A stretch of DNA of 64,000 bases from Cupriavidus sp. IDO (GCF_000812465.1 NZ_JWMA01000081.1:45142-109141), one strand, 5' to 3'; counted from the stretch's first letter, positions 33,827 to 42,173 are shown. The notes: generated by a model not told the origin, from the sequence alone. Numbers and translations are program-made.

Positions 33827-34969
33827 ATGCACTTCTCGCTGAACAACGAACAGACACTGCTGCGCAACAGCCTGCGGGCGTTCCTGCGCGACCGCTATCC
33901 CTTCCCCTCGCGCAAGGACGCCAGCCAATCGGACAAGGGCTGGCGCCCCGACATCTGGCGCGCGCTCGGGAAGGAGCTTGGCATCCTGGGCGCGGCCCTT
34001 CCGGAAGACGTGGGCGGCAGCGGCGGCGGCCCGGTCGAGAACATGATCGTCATGGAGGAACTGGGCCGGGCCCTCGCGCTGGAGCCGTTCGCGGAATCGG
34101 TGGTGATGGCCGGCGGGTTGCTGCGCCGCGCCGGGGGCCAGCGCGCACGCGACCTGCTCGCCGCCGTGCTCGCCGGAGACGACACCGTTGCGGTGGGATG
34201 GAACGAGCCTGGCGCACGCTTCGGACTTGCAACGGTCGGCACGCAGGCACGGAAGCAGGGCGACGGATGGTGTCTCGAAGGTCACAAAGTGGCCGTCATC
34301 GGCGCGCAGTGGGGGTCCAGCCTGATCGTCACAGCCCGCAGCGGCGGCGCCGCGTCAGACCGTTATGGCATTTCCCTCTTCCTCGTCGAGCGCGAACGTC
34401 CTGGCGTGACGCTGCGCGAGTACCACACCATCGACGGCCGGCGCGCGGCGGACGTGGTTCTCGACGGCGTGATGCTTCCCGCCGATGCGCTGCTGGGCGC
34501 TGAGGGACAGGCTTTTGACCTCATCGAACGCATCGCCGACGAGGCCGTGGCGGCGCAATGCGCGGAGGCGGTCGGCCTGATGGAAAGGATGCTGGAGGAC
34601 ACCGTCGCCTATACCCGCCAGCGCGAGCAGTTCGGCCAGCCGATCTCGTCCTTCCAGGTCCTGCAGCACCGCATGGCGGACATGATGATCCAGGTTGAAC
34701 TGGCCCGGTCGTCGGTCTACGGCGCGACGTTGAAGCTGGATGCGGAACCGGCCGAACGTGCAAGGGCGGCGTCAGCCGCGAAGGTCACGACCGATCAGGC
34801 CTGCCGCTTCGTCGGCCAGAACGCCATCCAGCTTCACGGCGGCATGGGCATGAGCGACGAGCTTCCCGTCACGCATTACTTCAAGCGGGCCACGGTTCTT
34901 GGCAATACGCTGGGCAGCGCGGACTACCATGTCCGGCGTTTTGCGGGATTCGAGCGCGAAGCGGCTTGA
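33827..34969 (+). CDS. Acyl-CoA dehydrogenase (2 of an adjacent pair)
   Basis: A 380-residue dehydrogenase homologue. It shows LGILGAALPEDVGGSGGGPVENMIVMEELGRALALEPF at the N-terminal helical domain, a middle beta-domain and a C-terminal TRQREQFGQPISSFQVLQHRMADMMIQVELARS with the FAD arginine, then HGGMGMSDELPVTHYFKRATVLGNTLG. The middle domain lacks the usual WITN/SE..AGSD pattern and is shorter than in the first protein. Together the two may form an alpha2beta2 enzyme like the ChsE or IpdE pairs. A strong terminator follows 19 bases after its stop. Confidence 0.9.
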   Translation: MHFSLNNEQTLLRNSLRAFLRDRYPFPSRKDASQSDKGWRPDIWRALGKELGILGAALPEDVGGSGGGPVENMIVMEELGRALALEPFAESVVMAGGLLRRAGGQRARDLLAAVLAGDDTVAVGWNEPGARFGLATVGTQARKQGDGWCLEGHKVAVIGAQWGSSLIVTARSGGAASDRYGISLFLVERERPGVTLREYHTIDGRRAADVVLDGVMLPADALLGAEGQAFDLIERIADEAVAAQCAEAVGLMERMLEDTVAYTRQREQFGQPISSFQVLQHRMADMMIQVELARSSVYGATLKLDAEPAERARAASAAKVTTDQACRFVGQNAIQLHGGMGMSDELPVTHYFKRATVLGNTLGSADYHVRRFAGFEREAA

Positions 34970-34987
34970 TGTAGCCGGAAAAGAGGA

Positions 34988-35012
34988 GGGGGCGCCGTGG
35001 CGCCCCCTTTTT
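34988..35012. terminator. Strong Rho-independent terminator, convergent
   Basis: GGGGGCGC, loop CGTG, GCGCCCCC, then five T. It lies between the rightward dehydrogenase operon and the leftward thiolase operon and ends the former; the symmetrical stem may also help stop the latter. Confidence 0.85.
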
Positions 35013-35015
35013 GCA

Positions 35016-36182
35016 TCACAGATTGTCAGCCCCGAACACCGCCGAACTGACTGTCGGCGCCCCAGGCCCGCCTGTCATCAGACAGATCTTCGCATCCGGC
35101 ACCGGATTGGCCGACTCGCCGCGCAGTACCCGCACCGATTCGATGGCCGTGCCGATGCCATGCACGAAGCCGTGGGCAAAGTTCCCGCCCGAGGTATTGA
35201 CCGGCAGTTTCCCGGTCGGCGCGATCAGGTTCTCGAACCGGATCACTTCGGCGACGTTCTCGTACGTGCAGAAGCCGTGGTCGATCAGCGACATGACACC
35301 CTGCGCGCTGAAGTTCTCGTAGAGCTGGATCACGTCCACGTCCGCCGGCGTCAAGCCCGTCTGCTGCCACAGCCTGCGTGCAACCGGCTTGAAGCCTGCG
35401 GAGGCGTAGTCGTCGTCATTGTCGAGCAGGTCGCCCCACCCTTTCGCCGTGCCATTGGCCACGCCCAGCAGCCGCACCGGCTTCTTGCGGAGATCCCGAG
35501 CGCGCTCGGTCGAGACAAGCAACAACGCACCCGCGCCGTCGTTCTCGCGCGAGCAGTCGAACAGCCGGAACGGCTCGGCAATCCAGCGGCCGTGGCGATA
35601 CACATCCAGGTCGAGATCCTTGCCGCTGGCCATCGCCTCCGGATTGCGGGAGCCGTGGTAGTAGGAGGCACGGACCAGTTCCTCGGCCACCGACTTCGGC
35701 ACCTTGTGGTGCTCGAACATCCGCTGTGCCCGCAGCGCGCAAAGCTGCGCGGGCGCCATCAGCCCGGCGCTGATGCAATGCGCGTTGAGGTGGTGACGCA
35801 TCACCGCAGCCGACAGGCGTCCACTGTTGTCCTGCACCAGCGCGCGGAACACCACCACCGCCGAGGCCTGCCCCGTCGCAATGGCCGCCGCCGCGATGCC
35901 GAACGCCGCCGCGATGCCGCCGCCGCCGCCGCCCCAGACCTGGGAGTTGAAGCATAGCTCCCTCGTGCCCAGGTCCGACATCAGCCGCACAGGCTCGTTG
36001 TTGTCGTCGCCATACGCGACAAACCCATCCACGTCCGCCGGATCGAAGCCGGCATCCTCGCAAGCGTCGACAATCGCCCTGACCAGGACGGCCTGCTCCG
36101 GCATCGGTGCGCTTCCGCGCTTGTACTGCCGCAGGCCCAGCCCGGCCACCGAGACGGACCCACAGAATTCATTCGGATTCAT
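35016..36182 (-). CDS. Thiolase-like lipid-transfer protein, probable retro-aldolase subunit
   Basis: A 388-residue thiolase-superfamily protein of the SCP-x/Ltp2 type. The ATG at 36182 overlaps the stop of the DUF35 gene as ATGA. The nucleophile region of thiolases is replaced by a glycine-rich run (residues 84-89) with no Cys, while LPVNTSGGNFAHGFVHG near 327-342 is the Ltp-type C-terminal motif. In Ltp2 partners of DUF35 proteins the reaction is retro-aldol cleavage of a beta-hydroxy-acyl-CoA with tyrosines as acid/base; Tyr288 in QLYENFS is a candidate. The pairing and the missing Cys support aldolase rather than thiolase activity. Known examples shorten steroid side chains; substrate here is unknown. 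Confidence 0.85.
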   Translation of the reverse strand: MNPNEFCGSVSVAGLGLRQYKRGSAPMPEQAVLVRAIVDACEDAGFDPADVDGFVAYGDDNNEPVRLMSDLGTRELCFNSQVWGGGGGGIAAAFGIAAAAIATGQASAVVVFRALVQDNSGRLSAAVMRHHLNAHCISAGLMAPAQLCALRAQRMFEHHKVPKSVAEELVRASYYHGSRNPEAMASGKDLDLDVYRHGRWIAEPFRLFDCSRENDGAGALLLVSTERARDLRKKPVRLLGVANGTAKGWGDLLDNDDDYASAGFKPVARRLWQQTGLTPADVDVIQLYENFSAQGVMSLIDHGFCTYENVAEVIRFENLIAPTGKLPVNTSGGNFAHGFVHGIGTAIESVRVLRGESANPVPDAKICLMTGGPGAPTVSSAVFGADNL

Positions 36183-36598
36183 CGCGCCTCCCGTTCCGAT
36201 TCGTCGCCCACGGGCGTCCACTTCAGACCATGCACGGCCTCACCCTCCCATTCGAACTGCCAGGGCTCGGCCGTTACGCGCTGCCCGATCCGGACCGGCT
36301 CGCCGGCATCTGCCATCACGCCATTCAATCGTTTGCCTCCCGCACCGTCGAGTTCGACGATCACGCTCACATACGGCAAGCCCTTCGCCTGCCAGCCGAA
36401 GTCGTGCCAGGTGCGGGTCCACGTGAAGATGCGGCCGCGTGGCGCCACTTCGTGCCAGCCCTGCTCCCATGACCCACACTCGCCGCAACGCCAGACCGCC
36501 GGCCAGTGCCACGCGCCGCAGCCGCTGCATTGCTGCATTTTCAGACTGCCTTCCGCGAGCGCGTTCCAGTACTCGGCGTCCGCTCCCAATCCTTTCAT
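36179..36598 (-). CDS. DUF35 OB-fold/zinc-ribbon protein, aldolase partner
   Basis: A 139-residue protein. An N-terminal helix (AEYWNALAEG) leads to a rubredoxin-like zinc ribbon with C24, C27, C38 and C41, then an OB-fold strand set (GRIFTWTRTWHD, PYVSVIVELDG, IGQRVTAE). DUF35 proteins bind CoA esters or pair with thiolase-fold enzymes such as Ltp2. The TGA overlaps the ATG of the downstream thiolase-like gene, so equal, coupled production of the two subunits is expected. Third gene of the leftward operon that begins at the SDR at 38725. Confidence 0.9.
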   Translation of the reverse strand: MKGLGADAEYWNALAEGSLKMQQCSGCGAWHWPAVWRCGECGSWEQGWHEVAPRGRIFTWTRTWHDFGWQAKGLPYVSVIVELDGAGGKRLNGVMADAGEPVRIGQRVTAEPWQFEWEGEAVHGLKWTPVGDESEREAR

Positions 36599-36674
36599 TC
36601 CAGCCCTCCAGGAAAATTGATGTCAGCCGTCCGTCGCCATCGCCGCGTGCCCGCTGCGGCGATCGCGACGAGGG

Positions 36675-37853
36675 TCAGAGGCGTTCGACGATGGTGACGT
36701 TTGCCATGCCACCGCCTTCGCACATGGTCTGCAGCCCGTAGCGCTTGCCGCGCTGGTGCAGGGCGTGCACGAGGGTGGTCATCAGCTTGGTGCCCGAGGC
36801 GCCCAGCGGGTGCCCCAGCGCAATGGCGCCGCCGTTGACGTTGAGGCGCGCCGGGTCCGCGCCGGTCTCCCTGAGCCAGGCCAGCGGCACCGGCGCGAAG
36901 GCCTCGTTCACTTCAAAGAGGTCAATGTCGTCGATCGACAGCCCTGCCTTCTTCAGCGCGTGCTGCGTGGCGGGGATGGGCGCTTCGAGCATGATGACCG
37001 GATCGTGGCCGATCACCGACAGATGGTGGATGCGGGCCAGCGGCTTGACGCCGAGCGTCTTCAGGCCACGCTCGTTCACGACCAGAATGCCGGTCGCGCC
37101 GTCGCAGATCTGGCTGGCGGATGCGGCGGTCACGCAACCGCCTTCCTGGATCGGGTTGACGCTGGCGATGCCTTCGAGCGTGGCGTCGAAGCGGATGCCT
37201 TCGTCCACGCGGTGCATCTCGCCGTTGGCGCCACCCTCGGCCGTGCGCACGTCGACGGGCACGATCTCGCTGTCGAACAGCCCTGCCTTCGTTGCGGCAA
37301 TCGCGCGCTGATGGCTTTCGAAGGCGTAGGCGTCAAGCATCTCGCGGGACAGGCCGTACTTGCGCGCGATCATCTCCGCGCCGGTGAACTGGCTGAATTC
37401 CACGCCCGGATAGCGGGCCTGCACGGCGGGGCTGACATAGGTGCCGAAGCCGTGCTTGAACGGGAGCGAGCTAGGCAACCCCATTGGAACTCTCGACATG
37501 CTTTCTACGCCTGCCGCGATGACCACGTCCATCGTGCCCGACATCACGGCCTGCGCCGCAAAGTGGATGGCCTGCTGCGACGAACCGCACTGGCGATCCA
37601 CCGACGTCGCGGGCACCGATTCCGGCAGGCGCGAGGCCAGCACCGCGTTGCGCGCGATATTGTTGCTCTGCTCGCCGGCCTGGCCGACGCAGCCGAGGAT
37701 CACGTCCTCGACCAGCATCGGATCGGCGTCGGCGCGATCCAGCAGTGCGTTGAGGACCTGGCCTGCCAGGTCGACGGGATGCCAGCCCGACAGTCGTCCA
37801 TTCCTGCGCCCGCCGGCGGTACGTGCGGCGGCGACGATAAATGCTTCTGCCAT
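36675..37853 (-). CDS. Thiolase (acetyl-CoA acyltransferase)
   Basis: A 392-residue true thiolase. Catalytic residues are present: Cys89 in SVDRQCGSSQQAIH, His348 in GGAIALGHPLGASG and Cys378 in TMCEGGGMANV. The ATG at 37853 is preceded by AAGGA; 14 further in-frame codons lie upstream. It cleaves a beta-ketoacyl-CoA with free CoA to give acetyl-CoA or propionyl-CoA plus a shortened ester. It is second in its leftward operon, after a 3-hydroxyacyl-CoA dehydrogenase-like SDR that would supply the beta-keto substrate. Confidence 0.95.
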   Translation of the reverse strand: MAEAFIVAAARTAGGRRNGRLSGWHPVDLAGQVLNALLDRADADPMLVEDVILGCVGQAGEQSNNIARNAVLASRLPESVPATSVDRQCGSSQQAIHFAAQAVMSGTMDVVIAAGVESMSRVPMGLPSSLPFKHGFGTYVSPAVQARYPGVEFSQFTGAEMIARKYGLSREMLDAYAFESHQRAIAATKAGLFDSEIVPVDVRTAEGGANGEMHRVDEGIRFDATLEGIASVNPIQEGGCVTAASASQICDGATGILVVNERGLKTLGVKPLARIHHLSVIGHDPVIMLEAPIPATQHALKKAGLSIDDIDLFEVNEAFAPVPLAWLRETGADPARLNVNGGAIALGHPLGASGTKLMTTLVHALHQRGKRYGLQTMCEGGGMANVTIVERL

Positions 37854-37890
37854 GTCGATGTTTCCTTGAGGAGACCTGCGTTCTTTGGAG

Positions 37891-37917
37891 GGCATGGCAC
37901 GAAAGATGTGCCATGCC
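37891..37917 (-). repeat. Perfect 10-bp hairpin between SDR and thiolase genes
   Basis: GGCATGGCAC and GTGCCATGCC enclose seven bases in the 89-base gap of the leftward operon. No T-run follows in transcription direction, so read-through is likely; it may act as an mRNA stabiliser or partial attenuator before the thiolase. Confidence 0.55.
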
Positions 37918-37942
37918 CCGCACTACCTGAGGCCGTAGGCCA

Positions 37943-38725
37943 TCAGCGCGGCGCCATGCGGATCGCGCCGTCCAGGCGGATGCTTTCGCCGTTGAAGTAG
38001 GTGGTCGTCACCATCATTTCGGCCACGGCGGCAAACTCGTCGGGATTACCGAGGCGCTTCGGGAACGGCACGGACGCCGCCAGCGCTGCGCGGACATGCT
38101 CCGGCGCGCCGGCCATGAGCGGGGTCTCGAAGATGCCCGGCATGATAGTGTTGACGCGGATGCCTTCGCCCATCAGGTCGCGCGCAATCGGCAGCGTCAT
38201 GCCCACGACGCCGGCCTTGGAAGCCGAATAGGCGGCCTGGCCGATCTGGCCATCCTGCGCCGCGACCGACGACGTGTTGATGATGATTCCGCGCTCGACG
38301 TCGTCCAGCGGATCGAGCGACAGCATGCCGGCCGCCGACAAGGCGAGGCAGCGGAAGCTGCCGACGAGGTTGATCTGGATGATCCGGTCGAAGGCGTGCA
38401 ACGGGAAGTGTTTGGGTTCACCCGTCTCCTTCTCGCGGCTCGCGGTCTTGATGGCGTTGCCGGTGCCGGCGCAGTTCACAAGAATGCGCTCCTGTCCGAT
38501 GGCAGCCCGCGCCTTGGCGAAGCCTGCGACCACGTCATCTTCGGAGGTCACGTCCACCCGGCAGAAGACGCCGCCGAGTTCCTTGGCGAGCGCTTCCCCC
38601 TGCGCTTCGTTCAGGTCGAACAGCGCTACCTTCACGCCCCGGGCAGCCAGGCGGCGCGCGGTCGCCGCGCCCAGGCCGGAGGCGCCGCCGGTGATGACAG
38701 CGGATACTTTTGAGTCGAGTCTCAT
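37943..38725 (-). CDS. 3-hydroxyacyl-CoA dehydrogenase type II-like SDR
   Basis: A 260-residue SDR. The ATG at 38725 gives MRLDSKVSAVITGGASGLGAATARRL; 53 extra codons upstream look non-coding. Motifs: TGGASGLG, VNCAGTGNA, IINTSSVAAQDGQIGQAAYSASK with Ser, Tyr and Lys, and a late PGIFETPLMAG. The AQDGQIGQAAYSASK phrase and the two-residue insertions are typical of the HSD17B10/type II 3-hydroxyacyl-CoA dehydrogenase group. It would produce the beta-keto ester cleaved by the thiolase encoded next. First gene of its operon; site F lies 165 bases upstream. Confidence 0.93.
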   Translation of the reverse strand: MRLDSKVSAVITGGASGLGAATARRLAARGVKVALFDLNEAQGEALAKELGGVFCRVDVTSEDDVVAGFAKARAAIGQERILVNCAGTGNAIKTASREKETGEPKHFPLHAFDRIIQINLVGSFRCLALSAAGMLSLDPLDDVERGIIINTSSVAAQDGQIGQAAYSASKAGVVGMTLPIARDLMGEGIRVNTIMPGIFETPLMAGAPEHVRAALAASVPFPKRLGNPDEFAAVAEMMVTTTYFNGESIRLDGAIRMAPR

Positions 38726-39211
38726 GTGTCGGGTCCCTGCTTGGTGGTTTGGGAAAGTTACCGGCGCGGTCCGGCCGCTCGTGGACGGCAGCCCGGTGCG
38801 GGGCGGATACGTCGTGGCGCGGGGAAGGCCGGGGACGGGCGGACAGCGCGGCTTGCAGGAAAGTCTAGAGACGTCCGCGATCACGCAACATCGTCGGAAG
38901 TGACGATAAATTGGGCAGCGAACAACGTGGGCCCTGCAATCGCCCAGTGTGTTGAAAACCCCATCGCCCCACTGAACGGGCCGAGATTTCGGAAAACTGA
39001 CTTCTCAGATCAGCCGGTATCGGACGATCGTTACTCGGTTGGAGGTTTGGGTACCCCTGAAATCTCCCAAGAACCGTGTTAACCGAATTTTTCAACGCAA
39101 TCGGGCGGAAGCGGTCAGTCGCTAGCGCCTTTTGCGCCGCAAGATGCAAGCGCCGCAGGGTGGCCTATATTGGGTCGGAATAGGACCGGGGACCAATGTT
39201 GGAGAAACGTG
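38726..39211. promoter_or_regulatory. Promoter region of the SDR operon; boundary of the catabolic cluster
   Basis: A 486-base gap between the leftward SDR operon and a rightward secreted-protein gene. It contains site F at 38890-38907. To the right of about 38950 base composition becomes less GC-rich and the catabolic genes end. No gene is visible in it. Confidence 0.5.
38890..38907. promoter_or_regulatory. Cluster operator-like palindrome, site F
   Basis: ATCGTC-GGAAGT-GACGAT, perfect halves. On the minus strand the spacer is ACTTCC, again fitting the N-C/T-T-T-N-C trend. Upstream of the SDR/thiolase/DUF35/aldolase operon. Confidence 0.65.
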
Positions 39212-39676
39212 ATGAAAAATACCCTTTGGTCAGTAATAGTGGCGCTTTCGGCTTTCCCCGCGGGACTCGCGGCAACAGACGCCATCGCCCAGAACAACTC
39301 CGTGACTGTCGTCCCCCTCACTGCCACGACGCGCAATGCCGGACATACCGCGCAGGCCACGCTGGCAGCGCAGGGCGACCAGACGGCAATCACCCTTCTT
39401 GTTGGCGGCGTGCCCGACGAGGTGAATGCCCCTCCCCATCTGTACGCGTTTATCTACCGCGGCACCTGCGCGAGCCACGACACGAAACCCGCGTACGATC
39501 TGAATCGCACTGTGCTGCCAGACAACCTGCCTGGTAATGGTGGCGTGTTAACACTATCGAGAAGAGCCCCAGCCATATTGAGTGAGCTCAGGGGAGGCGG
39601 ATATACGGTCGTGGTGCGGACTAGCCCAGCGGATGGCAATTTCGATATTTTCTGTGGAAGTATCCGGGCAAGCTGA
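39212..39676 (+). CDS. Secreted protein of unknown function
   Basis: A 154-residue protein with a signal peptide (MKNTLWSVIVALSAFPAGLAATDAIAQ). The ATG at 39212 is preceded by GGAGAAACG. The mature part is beta-rich with two Cys (GTCASHD and IFCGSIR) that could form a disulfide, and a GGYTVVVRTSP strand. I do not recognise a family. It is monocistronic and lies just outside the catabolic cluster, so a link to it is not implied. Confidence 0.7.
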   Translation: MKNTLWSVIVALSAFPAGLAATDAIAQNNSVTVVPLTATTRNAGHTAQATLAAQGDQTAITLLVGGVPDEVNAPPHLYAFIYRGTCASHDTKPAYDLNRTVLPDNLPGNGGVLTLSRRAPAILSELRGGGYTVVVRTSPADGNFDIFCGSIRAS

Positions 39677-39837
39677 CGCAAGCGTGGCAACGCTTGGGCC
39701 GCGTCATGTCGCGGCATAGTTCCAATGTGATCGCGTCGAACGACCGCCCCGAGGCGCCACTAGCGAATCCAATCCGTGTCGCTTGACTTGCCGGCCGACT
39801 TGCTCGGCTCCGGCAATCGTCGAATCGGCCGACACTG

Positions 39838-40125
39838 TCAAGTTGGCGCTAGCCAGGCGATAGGGAGTGTTAAGAACCTTGGGGTTCGGCTTCGGTGGAG
39901 TGTAGTAAGCCTGGGTCTTCCGCCATAGCTGCCGTGGAGTCGGTTACTCCAACGACGGCAGGCAGGACAAGGTGCCGCGCGAACCGTACTGCGGGCTTCG
40001 ACAGTGATGGTCTCCCATCGCGCGTCGCTGGAGACGACGCGCTTACCCACACGGGCGAGAATACGATCGATCCCACCGAGAACTTGGCTCATGGCAACGA
40101 TCAACGTGGGGCCAGATCGGCCCGA
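39838..40125 (-). pseudogene. ISL3-family transposase N-terminal remnant
   Basis: The leftward reading WETITVEARSTVRAAPC-PACRRWSNRLHGSYG matches the zinc-finger start of ISL3 transposases (ARST...CPxCRRxSxRxHGxY). After the next few residues the similarity stops and no continuing catalytic domain is found. It is therefore a truncated, inactive fragment. The following bases to 40613 hold no gene I can support. Confidence 0.6.
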
Positions 40126-40155
40126 GATCAAGCCCTCGACGCGGCCGTCACACAA

Positions 40156-40613
40156 AGTGCGGAAGACCCATCTTTACTACACTTCACGTTACCGGACACC
40201 ACGCAAGACTCAGTACGCGGCTGCTGGCTAAGCTTTGCCGCGGTCGCCATCTCAGGCGACTGAATTCCATGCGCTTGCAAGGCGCAACCCTCGCAGAACC
40301 CGCCGTGCGGAACTACCGGTTTGCGCCGCATTGATGGTCATGCGCAGCGTGGTCAGACCGACACCACGGCCTCACGCGACTGCATCAACGCCTATGCAGT
40401 GCTACGAGCGTCCTCTTTCCGTCGCGATGACAAGCCGCGATTGCCCCCATCGATGCGCGCCATCCGGGACGCTGAACGGCGCCCGTTCCATCGGTGCGTT
40501 AAGGCCAGCGATGGGCTGGAGCAGAGGCACGCCGTCGTACCCTGTGCATGCGTTGCCGGGCAGGACCACTCGCCGCGGATGGCAAAAGCACTCGCTCGAC
40601 CACCAGCAGCCGG
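40156..40613. other. Unassigned accessory DNA
   Basis: Between the ISL3 remnant and the lipoprotein gene. Only short overlapping frames without start signals or motifs are present; it looks like decayed insertion DNA. Confidence 0.4.
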
Positions 40614-40811
40614 CTACAGCTGTTGACGCACCGGTGCGGTCTCCGGCGCTGCGGGCCGGGCCGGCTCATAGGAGTCGGTTGCTGGCACCGGCATGCGCGG
40701 CGGGGGCGGGGCAGGGGGCAACAGATGGTTCTTCGGCTTCGTATTGCAGGCGCCCAACAGACTTCCGACAAGGACCATCCATCCCACGTGCGCAAGGAAT
40801 CGTGTCTTCAT
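40614..40811 (-). CDS. Small proline-rich lipoprotein
   Basis: A 65-residue protein with a lipoprotein signal: MKTRFLAHVGWMVLVGSLLGACNTKPK, lipobox LLGAC with the Cys at residue 22. The mature part is only 44 residues, rich in Pro and without domain features (PPAPPPPRMPVP). GGAGGAGG lies 8 bases before the ATG, a strong ribosome site. Probably anchored in the outer membrane or periplasm; function unknown. It is an island between two decayed transposase genes. Confidence 0.65.
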   Translation of the reverse strand: MKTRFLAHVGWMVLVGSLLGACNTKPKNHLLPPAPPPPRMPVPATDSYEPARPAAPETAPVRQQL

Positions 40812-41229
40812 GGCTGCCGCCTCCTCCCGGATGGGATGTTTCGTTGTGATAGGGCGAGTCTACCTTCACCGGAGGTGCTTTATCGCGGCGACGGCCAAGG
40901 TGCATAGCCTCACCGTCGTGACACGCAATGTCAGCAGTTTCGCGCACTTCGAAGTCGACTTGTTGAACCCATTCGAGCCCGGTGCAGGAAGCCAGCGGCC
41001 GTAGGCTAGGGATGGCGGAGGGCGCCCGCCCAGCGCGGAGCATCAGTACGAGTCCCGAGCAACAAGACAACGCCCCCTGGGGACTGAAGAAGGAGCTGGG
41101 TATGCGCCTGATTGCGCATGCGCAGCGCGATACGGGCCAGAGCCGCCGCGTGGCCGACTTCCTGCTGGTCTGGTGGAACGCTGTTGCGTGCGGCGGCGTC
41201 GGCCTGACAAACCTGTGGAATGTGGACGG

Positions 41230-41570
41230 CGACATCGCTGCCGACATGGTGACGGTGTTCGCCTATCTGGCCGCCGGCCCCAAGGCACAGCTGCATCGCC
41301 TCTTTCCGCAGTTGGCCCCGATCGCGCGTCAACCTGCGGCGATGGCACGTGAACCACATGCTGCGGTCGCGTTCGCCGCCCAGTCACGCACGCAGGTTGA
41401 TCACCAGTTTGATGGCATCGAGCCGGTCGGTCTTCCCCCGCCACTTGTGGCGCTCGACCGGAATACTGGCCGGATCGACGACATAACACTCGATGCCTCG
41501 CACTTGCAGGGCGCGCTGAATCCAGAAGGCGTCCTGGCCTGCCTCGTAGCTAACCACCAAGCGCACGTCA
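41230..41570 (-). pseudogene. IS110-family transposase remnant, stop codon and frameshift
   Basis: Leftward reading VRLVVSYEAGQDAFWIQRAL, then RGIECYVVDPASIPVERHKWRGKTDRLDAIKLVINLRA matches the DEDD domain region of IS110 transposases. A TGA replaces the Trp codon usual in the next RAWLxGERDR motif, the sequence goes on LGGERDR and then changes frame in VHVPSPQ. No complete transposase can be made. Short matching sequence (LKRVAELQAASRLQAVLDIIEHHKEK) lies upstream to about 41690. Confidence 0.65.
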
Positions 41571-41708
41571 GCCGGCAGCGATCACTTCTCCTTGTGATGT
41601 TCAATTATGTCCAGCACCGCCTGCAGGCGCGAGGCGGCTTGCAGCTCGGCTACCCGCTTCAGCGGCATCCTTCCACCATCGCCCGTTCACGTCCTGCCGT
41701 CTGCTTTA

Positions 41709-42173
41709 TCACCCCGCCTCATTGATTCTCTCTCGCGCGTGCGAAACCAGGCGATCGAGCATGCGATCGAACTGCTCCTGCTCGAGGGAATCCAGGCAAG
41801 CGAGAATTTCGACATTGCGGCGCTCGATCAGCGCCATCGCCCGCCGCCAGATCCGCTCCCCCTTGGCTGTGAGTGTCAACACCACACCGCGGCCGTCGGT
41901 TGCGCTAACCGCCTTGCGTACCAGCCCCTGATCGACCAGTGACTGCGCCGCGCGGCTTGCCTGCCCTTTGTTCAAATTTGCACTATGCGCAAGATCGTTG
42001 ACCGACATCGGACTGAACGAACCGATCGCAGCCAGGCAGCGTCCTTCGTGCATTGGAATGCCCACTTCAGCCTCGTAAGCCAGCTGGGTGACGCGATCCG
42101 TGAGCTTCGAGAGCGTGTGTAGGCGGTGCGTCAAGGTGCGATCAAGGGCAACGGGAATGGATTTCGATGTCAC
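41709..42173 (-). CDS. MarR-family transcriptional regulator
   Basis: About 154 residues from a GTG at 42173 (a longer reading from TTG 42242 is possible but has no ribosome site). The winged-helix core is clear: LAAIGSFSPMSVNDLAHSANLNKGQASRAAQSLVDQGLVRKAVSATDGRGVVLTLTAKGERI, with the wing at DGRGVVL. MarR proteins are usually repressors released by aromatic ligands. It is divergent from a permease-monooxygenase operon, with two operator-like palindromes between them, which points to local control of that operon and of itself. Confidence 0.88.
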   Translation of the reverse strand: MTSKSIPVALDRTLTHRLHTLSKLTDRVTQLAYEAEVGIPMHEGRCLAAIGSFSPMSVNDLAHSANLNKGQASRAAQSLVDQGLVRKAVSATDGRGVVLTLTAKGERIWRRAMALIERRNVEILACLDSLEQEQFDRMLDRLVSHARERINEAG

